In this document: positions 1 through 5,515 of the stretch, in pieces
Layout: each line of letters begins with the position of its first letter
Numbering within the stretch: position 1 is the stretch's first letter
NCBI GenBank assembly: GCA_028700615.1
Contig: JAQVSH010000054.1
Coordinates: forward strand, 1-9,852
Reading direction: 5' to 3'
Length of the DNA: 9,852 bases
From: Bacteroidales bacterium
GTDB lineage: Bacteria; Bacteroidota; Bacteroidia; Bacteroidales; UBA4181
Notes under the pieces: model-generated
What the model saw: the letters and a program-made list of their open reading frames with translations, nothing else
What the model was told of the DNA's origin: nothing
The model's database searches: none
Position numbers and translations under genes: made by a program

Positions 1-1077
1 TTCATTCAAATAACCCAAAGAAATAAGGTATTGACTCTTCTCGGTTCCTCCGTTAATAGAAAGCTGATAATCCTGACGAAGCGGATTGTCATTCAGCGCT
101 TCATCCACCCAGTCGTCATTCCATTTTAATTTTGCGGCAGGATTTACTTTCCCGGTATTAGGATCAATCAAAACATCAGAGGCCATATTAAATGGATTAT
201 ACATCTCTCCTCCGAATGTTGACCAGTATGAATCCAGTGCGGCTGCTCCATCTCCGTCCATATCATTTTTTCTGGATTCAAAGGCCAGTTCCATATATTC
301 TGCCTGATTTACGCGGTCATAATTAGGAAAGGCCCGGCTGCTTACTCCCCATGTCCCTTTGAAGTTGATCACCGGGAGTCCGGCAGATCCTTTTTTCGTT
401 GTGATAATAACCACCCCGTTGGCAGCGCGGGAACCGTACAAAGAAGAAGCGGCCGCATCTTTCAAAATCGAAATGGAAGAAATATCACTGGGGTTGATTG
501 AATTGATCTGTCCGTCATAAGGGACACCATCTACTACATACAAAGGTGCAGAAGAAGCATATATTGAGCCGTAACCCCTGATTCTTATCGAATTATCAGA
601 GCCCGGCTGACCTCCTCCCGAAGTGGTCTGCACCCCGGCTACTACACCCTCAATGGCTTTGGTAACGGATCCAACGGTACGTTGTTCAATTTGCTTGGTT
701 TTAACCATTTCTGCCGATCCCGTATAGGATGCTTTTTTTGCAGTACCATAGGCAACTACCATTACTTCTTCCAAAGAGTGAAGTTCCGTAAGCATCTTTA
801 TATCAATGCGCGTACGACCCTGTACTGGCACTTCCTGAGATTGCATCCCTATAAAAGAGAAGTCAAGCGTTCCGTTAGCCGGTACAGAGATTTGATAAGC
901 TCCATTGGTATCAGTTAGCGTTCCGGAAGAAGTTCCCTGAACCACAACCGAAACTCCTGGAAGTGCTTCACCGTCCTCTGCCGAAATAATCTTTCCTGAA
1001 ACATTAACACTTTGAGCCATTACGAGTTGTGCACTCGTAAAGACAAGTGTTAGCATAAAAAAAGCAAGTTTTTTCAT
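1..1077 (-). CDS. SusC/RagA family TonB-linked outer membrane transporter, N-terminal part (partial)
   Basis: This is the first 359 codons of a TonB-dependent outer-membrane transporter that imports oligosaccharides or other large nutrients with a SusD-type lipoprotein; the rest lies left of the window. The start is the ATG at 1077, which gives a signal peptide (KK, then a hydrophobic stretch, VMA cleavage after residue 21, mature Gln22). A carboxypeptidase-regulatory-like domain follows (about 24-96: VSGKI, LPGVSVVVQGT, TDTNGAYQI). A TonB-box-like EEVMVVAYG lies at 103-111. The plug domain covers about 115-230, with the family signatures RIRGYGS (165-171), VVDGVP (181-186), SILKDAAASSLYGSRAANG (203-221) and IITTKKG (224-230). 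No STN domain precedes the regulatory domain, so this looks like an ordinary SusC rather than a sigma/anti-sigma transducing one. Substrate cannot be read from this part. A susD gene is expected next, beyond the left edge. The family call is very secure. Confidence 0.96.
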   Translation of the reverse strand, partial: MKKLAFFMLTLVFTSAQLVMAQSVNVSGKIISAEDGEALPGVSVVVQGTSSGTLTDTNGAYQISVPANGTLDFSFIGMQSQEVPVQGRTRIDIKMLTELHSLEEVMVVAYGTAKKASYTGSAEMVKTKQIEQRTVGSVTKAIEGVVAGVQTTSGGGQPGSDNSIRIRGYGSIYASSAPLYVVDGVPYDGQINSINPSDISSISILKDAAASSLYGSRAANGVVIITTKKGSAGLPVINFKGTWGVSSRAFPNYDRVNQAEYMELAFESRKNDMDGDGAAALDSYWSTFGGEMYNPFNMASDVLIDPNTGKVNPAAKLKWNDDWVDEALNDNPLRQDYQLSINGGTEKSQYLISLGYLNE

Positions 1078-1099
1078 AGATTATCGTGATTAATTAAAC

Positions 1100-1119
1100 A
1101 AAAAATTATGCGATGGCAT
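1100..1119 (-). other. Small terminator-like hairpin in the susC leader (weak)
   Basis: Read on the minus strand, arms ATGC (1119-1116) and GCAT (1111-1108) enclose a 4-nt loop. They are followed by AA and a run of six T (1105-1100). It lies between the candidate -7 element and the susC start, so it would be in the leader RNA. The stem is only 4 bp, so this may well be chance in AT-rich DNA. Confidence 0.15.
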
Positions 1120-1140
1120 GTAAAATCTAGTATATGTCTA

Positions 1141-1148
1141 CAAAAATA
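1141..1148 (-). promoter_or_regulatory. Candidate -7 element for susC
   Basis: The minus strand reads TATTTTTG, a full match to the Bacteroidota -7 consensus TAnnTTTG. It lies 63 nt upstream of the susC ATG, implying a leader of roughly 55-60 nt. No TTTG was found at the expected 19-20 nt further upstream, so either the -33 box is degenerate or another factor helps. It is the only full TAnnTTTG match on this strand in the gap. Confidence 0.45.
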
Positions 1149-1399
1149 ACATTTATTAACAATCGTTTAATCTTTTTTAATATTAAAACATCAATAATTT
1201 CATCTATTTGTAATTTATTTTTCATTTTTCAGATGAAGCTTTGTGTCGTTGAATATTATTATCATACTCTTGAGTGTTGTTAAACAATATGTTCGGTTCA
1301 TTTTTTTTATTGATGGAGGATTATTAAATATAAATTTCATTTAACCTTTATAAAACGATCCTTAGGTAGAGAGTTCGATTTTCCGGCTATATAATAAGG

Positions 1400-1431
1400 T
1401 TTGGTTTTTTTATGAAAATCATGTAGGTTTG
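1400..1431 (+). promoter_or_regulatory. Bacteroidota-type promoter of the bamD operon
   Basis: TTTG at 1400-1403, a 20-nt spacer and TAGGTTTG at 1424-1431 match the primary sigma factor consensus of Bacteroidota (-33 TTTG, 19-20 nt, -7 TAnnTTTG) at every defined base. Transcription should start about 5 nt after the -7 box, near 1436, leaving a short leader of about 17 nt before the ATG at 1453. That excludes the in-frame TTG at 1429 as the start, because it lies inside the -7 box. Confidence 0.8.
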
Positions 1432-1452
1432 CACATTATTTTCCTCCCTCTT

Positions 1453-2241
1453 ATGAGAAGATTCTTTCTAATTTGTTTCCTGGTTTTACTGACCGGTACC
1501 GCCTGTACCAAATATGAAAAATTATTGAACGGCGGAGACTATGCGCTCAAGTACTCCACTGCGCTCAATCTCTACGAAAACGAAAGTTATAATAAAGCCT
1601 CAAAGCTTTTTGATAATGTTGCCGGGGTCTACAGGGGAACTACCAAAGGAGATTCTGCGGCTTTTTTACAGGCCATGAGTCATTATCTGATGAAGGATTA
1701 TCTGCTCGGAGGAAACTATTTCGAAACATTTTATCAGAATTTCCCATATTCTTCTTTTGCTGAAGAAGCTCAGTATATGGCTGCCTATTGCACTTATCTG
1801 CAAAGTCCGTCCGTTGAACTGGATCAGGACATGACCACTAAATCCATTGAATTGTTAAAGGCTTTTGTCTCCCGTTATCCCTCCAGTGACCGTGCTCTGA
1901 AGTGTATTGATCTGGTTGAGGAACTTCAGGATCGTTTGGTTGAAAAATCTTATCTTTCGGCAAAGTTGTATTTTGATATGGGGGAATATAAATCGGCAAT
2001 CGTGGCGCTTACCAACAGCCTGGCCGATTATCCCGAGACCGGACACCGTCAGGAATTGATGTTTATGGTGCTGAAAGCTAAGTATTATCTTGCATTGTAC
2101 AGTATTCAGTCAAAACAGATTGAAAGGTATCAAGATGCAGTTGACGAATATTTTTCATATATTGCCGAGTTTCCCGAAGGGGGAGACCGGGCGGAAGCGG
2201 ATCAGATGTATGAAGCTTCCCGTAAGTTCGTAGTAGAATAA
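1453..2241 (+). CDS. bamD: Outer membrane protein assembly factor BamD (lipoprotein)
   Basis: BamD is a TPR lipoprotein on the periplasmic face of the outer membrane that works with BamA to insert beta-barrel proteins. The product has 262 residues from the ATG at 1453. It begins with RR, a hydrophobic stretch and a lipobox ending GTAC with the modified Cys at residue 18; position -3 is Gly rather than the usual Leu, which is tolerated. TPR-like helices follow: YENESYNKASKLF, an AMSHYLMKDYLLGGNYFETF segment with the NFPYSSFAEEAQYMAAYCTY pattern typical of BamD/YfiO, and later YFDMGEYKSAIVAL and YFSYIAEFPEGG. Length and layout fit Bacteroidota BamD. The upstream in-frame TTG at 1429 was rejected because it overlaps the -7 promoter box. 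It is the first gene of a four-gene operon, with an 18-nt gap to the next gene. Confidence 0.92.
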   Translation: MRRFFLICFLVLLTGTACTKYEKLLNGGDYALKYSTALNLYENESYNKASKLFDNVAGVYRGTTKGDSAAFLQAMSHYLMKDYLLGGNYFETFYQNFPYSSFAEEAQYMAAYCTYLQSPSVELDQDMTTKSIELLKAFVSRYPSSDRALKCIDLVEELQDRLVEKSYLSAKLYFDMGEYKSAIVALTNSLADYPETGHRQELMFMVLKAKYYLALYSIQSKQIERYQDAVDEYFSYIAEFPEGGDRAEADQMYEASRKFVVE

Positions 2242-2259
2242 TCTAAATTTAACATATCT

Positions 2260-2586
2260 ATGGATTACAAGAAAACAAAAGCTCCGCTGAGTACCATTAC
2301 CCGTGATTTGATTAAACTGGAAGAAGGAACGGAAAACATCTATGAATCGGTTATGGTGGTTTCTAAACGTGCTAACCAGATTAACGTGGAAATGAAGCAG
2401 GAGCTCAACAACAAGTTGAAGGAGTTTTCAAGCGTTACCGATAATCTGGAAGAGGTTTTTGAAAACCGCGAACAAATTGAAATTTCCAAATTTTACGAAC
2501 GGTTACCAAAACCTGCTTTGATTGCTTTACAGGAATTCATTGACGGAGAAATCTATTTCAGACATCCTGAAACGGATCTTATTTAA
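2260..2586 (+). CDS. rpoZ: RNA polymerase omega-like subunit (Bacteroidota RpoZ/Rpb6 type)
   Basis: This small acidic protein of 108 residues fits the Bacteroidota form of the RNA polymerase omega subunit, which clamps the beta-prime C-terminus and aids core assembly. The segment at about 25-42 (ENIYESVMVVSKRANQIN) corresponds to the conserved omega helix, which in E. coli reads NRFDLVLVAARRARQM. The N-terminus (TRDLIKLEEGTENIYES) also fits. The C-terminal half (coiled-coil-like NNKLKEF... and KFYERLPKPALIALQEF) is longer and different from proteobacterial omega. No other function is apparent. It sits second in the operon, 18 nt after bamD and 12 nt before coaBC, the position I recall for this gene in other Bacteroidota. 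The ATG has no Shine-Dalgarno sequence, as is usual here. Confidence 0.85.
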   Translation: MDYKKTKAPLSTITRDLIKLEEGTENIYESVMVVSKRANQINVEMKQELNNKLKEFSSVTDNLEEVFENREQIEISKFYERLPKPALIALQEFIDGEIYFRHPETDLI

Positions 2587-2598
2587 TATCCCTTACCC

Positions 2599-3825
2599 AT
2601 GGGTCTGGAGGGCAAACATATCCTGCTCGGAATTACCGGGAGCATCGCTGCCTATAAAGCAGCCTCTCTGGTTCGTTTGCTTGTGAAAGAAGGCGCGGAA
2701 TTGAAGGTAGTGATGACTCCTCTTGCCAAGCAATTCATTACGCCTTTAACCATGGCCACTCTGGCAAAAAATCCGGTATTGGTGGACTTCTTTGATCCTG
2801 AAAACGGTTCCTGGAATAGTCATGTTTCTCTCGGATTGTGGGCTGATCTTTATCTGATTGCCCCTGCTACAGCCAATACGGTGGCTAAAATGTCCCGGGG
2901 TATTGCTGATAATCTTTTACTGACGACCTATTTATCTTCTCGTTGTCCTGTCTGGATTGCTCCTGCGATGGATATGGACATGTACGCCCACCCTGCGACT
3001 GCCGAAAATCTCGAAATCCTTCGTGCCAGAGGAAACAGAGTTATTGAACCCGTGAGCGGAGAGCTCGCCAGCGGTCTTGAGGGGCAGGGGCGGATGGAAG
3101 AACCTGAGCGTATTGCAGAGGAAGTGAAAGCCTTTTTCGAAAAAAAAAACGCCCGGTTGCATAATTCACCGCTGAGAGGCAAACGAATTCTGGTGACAGC
3201 CGGTCCCACCCATGAAAAAATAGATCCGGTCAGATTTATAGGAAACTATTCTTCCGGGAAAATGGGTTATGCTCTTGCCGGAGTGCTGGCTGGAAGAGGT
3301 GCACAGGTGACTCTGGTCAGCGGGCCTGTCTCATTACCCTTACCCCATCCTGAGGTGAAGAGAATCATGGTAACTTCTGCCTCAGAGATGCATCAGGCTT
3401 GTATTACTTGTTTTCCGGACATGGATATGGCGGTCATGGCGGCTGCCGTGGCTGATTTTACACCGGTTTCTTCTTCTGAGGAGAAGATCAAAAGAGAAGG
3501 TAGAAAAGAGTCTCTCTTTACCCTTTCATTACAATCTACTACCGATATCGCGGCAGATCTGGGAGCCGGGAAGAAACCCCATCAGATTTTGGCCGGTTTT
3601 GCATTGGAAACCGATCATGAAGAACAGAATGCCATTCAGAAAATGATCCGCAAAAAACTCAATTTTATTGTACTGAATTCTCTTAGGGATCCCGGCGCAG
3701 GTTTTCAGCATGATACTAACCGGATTACTTTGATTGATTCAAAGGGAGAAATCCGGAAATTTGAACTCAAAAGGAAAGAAGAAGTGGCGGAGGATATTGC
3801 AGATAAATTGGCAACTTATTGTTAA
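2599..3825 (+). CDS. coaBC: Bifunctional phosphopantothenoylcysteine decarboxylase / phosphopantothenate-cysteine ligase
   Basis: CoaBC carries out two steps of cytoplasmic coenzyme A synthesis. CoaB joins cysteine to 4'-phosphopantothenate using CTP, and FMN-dependent CoaC then decarboxylates the product to 4'-phosphopantetheine. The protein has 408 residues, normal for the fusion. The CoaC domain (about 1-180) shows GITGSIAAYK (11-20), the catalytic His75 in SHVSLGLWAD, APATANTVAKMSRGIADNLL (89-107), PAMDMDMY (122-129) and SGELASGLEGQGRM (153-166). The CoaB domain (about 194-405) shows LVTAGPTHEKIDPVRFIGN (198-216, with the acyl-transfer Asn216), SSGKMGYA, AAAVADF (281-287), EKIKRE with Lys298, LAGFALET (331-338) and the DPGAGF...D.N region (364-374). 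Two CoaC positions differ from E. coli: D125 for Asn and S158 for Cys. A run of ten A (3140-3149) lies at the domain junction. The function is very secure; it is third in the operon. Confidence 0.96.
   Translation: MGLEGKHILLGITGSIAAYKAASLVRLLVKEGAELKVVMTPLAKQFITPLTMATLAKNPVLVDFFDPENGSWNSHVSLGLWADLYLIAPATANTVAKMSRGIADNLLLTTYLSSRCPVWIAPAMDMDMYAHPATAENLEILRARGNRVIEPVSGELASGLEGQGRMEEPERIAEEVKAFFEKKNARLHNSPLRGKRILVTAGPTHEKIDPVRFIGNYSSGKMGYALAGVLAGRGAQVTLVSGPVSLPLPHPEVKRIMVTSASEMHQACITCFPDMDMAVMAAAVADFTPVSSSEEKIKREGRKESLFTLSLQSTTDIAADLGAGKKPHQILAGFALETDHEEQNAIQKMIRKKLNFIVLNSLRDPGAGFQHDTNRITLIDSKGEIRKFELKRKEEVAEDIADKLATYC
3140..3149 (+). repeat. Homopolymeric A10 tract in the CoaC-CoaB linker
   Basis: Ten consecutive A bases fall in codons 181-184 (Glu-Lys-Lys-Asn) of coaBC, exactly between the flavoprotein domain and the ligase domain. 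A shift to the -1 frame meets TAA at 3162-3164, and a shift to the +1 frame meets TGA at 3173-3175. Slippage of polymerase or ribosome in either direction would thus release a roughly 187-190-residue CoaC domain alone. The tract and stops are seen directly; any slippage is inference. Confidence 0.6.
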
Positions 3826-3836
3826 ATTTTCCGGCT

Positions 3837-5504
3837 ATGCTCATTCATTTATCGGTTCAAAATTACGCGCTGATCAGTGAACTGGAAATTGATTTTGGGT
3901 CAGGGTTTTCTGTGATTACCGGAGAAACCGGAGCGGGAAAATCCATTCTTCTGGGAGCCTTGTCCCTGCTTTCCGGGCAAAGAGCTGATGCTTCGGTGGC
4001 CTTTGACAATACCCGAAAATGTGTTGTGGAAGGTTGCTTTGATATTCAGAAATATGCTCTGAAGGATTTTTTTGATGAACAGGATCTGGATTATGCTGAT
4101 AAAACCCTGATTCGAAGGGAAATATCTTCTGATGGCCGTTCCCGGGCATTTGTCAATGATACTCCGGTCAATCTGACTGTATTGAAAGAACTCAGAAATC
4201 GCTTGATTGACATTCATTCCCAACACAATAATCTCTATCTGGAAGACCCTGCCTTTCAATTAAAGGTGGTAGACACTTTTGCACTTCATCAACCTGCAGT
4301 GGCCGATTGTGAAACCAAATTCAGGGAATGGAGAAAAGCGGTCAGCGCAGAGAAAGAATTGCTCGAAATTTATGAAAAGGCCGACGCCGAAAGGGATTAT
4401 AAACAGTTTCGGTGGGAGGAACTGGAAAAAGCCGGGTTGGACCCTCAGGAACAGGAAAATCTGGAAACAGAACAAAAAATACTTGAAAACGCAGAAGAAA
4501 TCCGGGCAGGTTTATTCCGTGCTATAGAATGTCTGGAAGGAGAGGAGGTTTCTATTACCGGAATGACCCGGGAAACGGAACAGGTGCTTAGAAAACTTTC
4601 TCCTGTTTGTCCTCCCTTGAAAACAATGGCTGAAAGATTGGAGTCGGTACATATTGAACTCAGAGACCTTTCACGTGAGATTTCTGCCCTGGCCGAAACC
4701 ACGGAAACCGATCCTTCCCGTCTCGAAAAAGTCAATGCCCGTCTGGATCTGATGTTATCTCTGCAACAGAAACACCGGGTACAAACCGTGTCCGAACTGA
4801 TCGCGGTCAGGGAAGCCTTGCGGGATCAGCTGGCTCAGATTACCGACATGAGTCTGGCTCTTTCGGAGGCTAAAACCCACAGGGAAGCCTGTCTTGAAGC
4901 GCTGACGGAGGCTGCGGAAACGCTTACGAAAGGAAGAAGAGCCGTGATTTCCTCCATTGAAAAACGTGTGACTTCCATGCTGTCCCGTTTGGGAATGCCT
5001 TACGGAGTTTTCCGCGTTGAGTTTATTCAAACGAAAGAACTGACATCTAACGGAAAAGACAAAATACGCTTTTTGTTTTCGGCCAACGCCAACACCGAAC
5101 CCGGAGACCTTTCAAAAATTGCATCGGGAGGCGAGATGTCCCGTCTTATGCTGAGCCTTAAAGCTGCGGTTGCGGAGAGGGTGGCATTGCCGATCCTGGT
5201 ATTTGATGAAATAGACAGCGGGGTGTCCGGAGAAATGGCCGATAAAATGGCCTCCGTGATGTGTGAAATGTCCGCTTATGCCCAAATAATCAGCATTACG
5301 CATCTTCCTCAAGTGTCGGCAAGGGGAAATGCCCATTATCTGGTCTTCAAGACCTCTGCCGTGGATGGAGCCCATACCGCGATCAAAGCCCTTTCACCTC
5401 AGGAGAGAGTGATGGAAATTGCCCGGATGCTTAGTGGATCAGGCATTACCGAAGCGGCCATAGACAATGCCAAAGTCTTACTGAAGCATTCTCTTCCGGA
5501 ATAA
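3837..5504 (+). CDS. recN: DNA repair protein RecN (SMC-like ATPase)
   Basis: RecN is a cytoplasmic SMC-family ATPase recruited to double-strand breaks, where it holds DNA ends or sisters together for RecA-dependent repair. From the ATG at 3837 the protein has 555 residues, normal for the family, and starts MLIHLSVQNYALI, the typical RecN N-terminus. The in-frame TTG at 3819 lies within the last codons of coaBC and adds only six non-conserved residues, so it was rejected. Walker A is GETGAGKS (29-36). A long charged coiled-coil region spans about 160-370 with a central hinge-like part. The ABC signature is IASGGEMSR (428-436), Walker B is ILVFDEIDSG (453-462; Asp457, Glu458), and the switch His489 lies in ITHLPQV. 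It is the last gene of the operon, 11 nt after coaBC, and converges on the GH97 gene. No LexA-type box was recognised. Confidence 0.96.
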   Translation: MLIHLSVQNYALISELEIDFGSGFSVITGETGAGKSILLGALSLLSGQRADASVAFDNTRKCVVEGCFDIQKYALKDFFDEQDLDYADKTLIRREISSDGRSRAFVNDTPVNLTVLKELRNRLIDIHSQHNNLYLEDPAFQLKVVDTFALHQPAVADCETKFREWRKAVSAEKELLEIYEKADAERDYKQFRWEELEKAGLDPQEQENLETEQKILENAEEIRAGLFRAIECLEGEEVSITGMTRETEQVLRKLSPVCPPLKTMAERLESVHIELRDLSREISALAETTETDPSRLEKVNARLDLMLSLQQKHRVQTVSELIAVREALRDQLAQITDMSLALSEAKTHREACLEALTEAAETLTKGRRAVISSIEKRVTSMLSRLGMPYGVFRVEFIQTKELTSNGKDKIRFLFSANANTEPGDLSKIASGGEMSRLMLSLKAAVAERVALPILVFDEIDSGVSGEMADKMASVMCEMSAYAQIISITHLPQVSARGNAHYLVFKTSAVDGAHTAIKALSPQERVMEIARMLSGSGITEAAIDNAKVLLKHSLPE

Positions 5505-5512
5505 CCCCGGAA
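5494..5512. terminator. Weak inverted repeat at the recN/GH97 convergent junction
   Basis: TTCCGG (5494-5499) and CCGGAA (5507-5512) form a perfect 6-bp stem with a 7-nt loop, spanning the recN stop codon and most of the 11-nt gap between the convergent genes. No T-run follows on either strand, so it is at best a poor intrinsic terminator. Confidence 0.25.
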
Positions 5513-5515
5513 AGA

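Larger units (their letters stand above)
1078..1452. other. AT-rich divergent intergenic region between susC and bamD
   Basis: This 375-bp stretch has no convincing coding potential. It holds the candidate susC -7 element and leader (near 1078-1148) and the full bamD promoter (1400-1431). The middle, about 1150-1398, is very AT-rich with T and A runs (for example an eight-T run near 1301-1308). I could not assign any gene, RNA or operator to it. Confidence 0.7.

Noticed and set aside
229..264. EF-hand-like DMDGDG segment in the SusC protein (residues 272-277)
   Set aside because: The first half fits a calcium loop (DxDxDG), but position 12 is Ser rather than Glu or Asp and no second loop is seen, so calcium binding is not supported.
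3819..3836. TTG as an alternative recN start
   Set aside because: It overlaps the coaBC stop region and adds six residues not typical of RecN. The ATG at 3837 gives the normal family N-terminus.
1378..3838. 13-bp exact repeat (ATTTTCCGGCTAT) at 1378-1390 and 3826-3838
   Set aside because: One 13-mer repeat is roughly expected by chance in a window of this size, and the two copies have different positions relative to genes.
3900..4259. 119-codon minus-strand ORF
   Set aside because: It is the antisense shadow of the RecN N-terminal ATPase region with no start-region signals.
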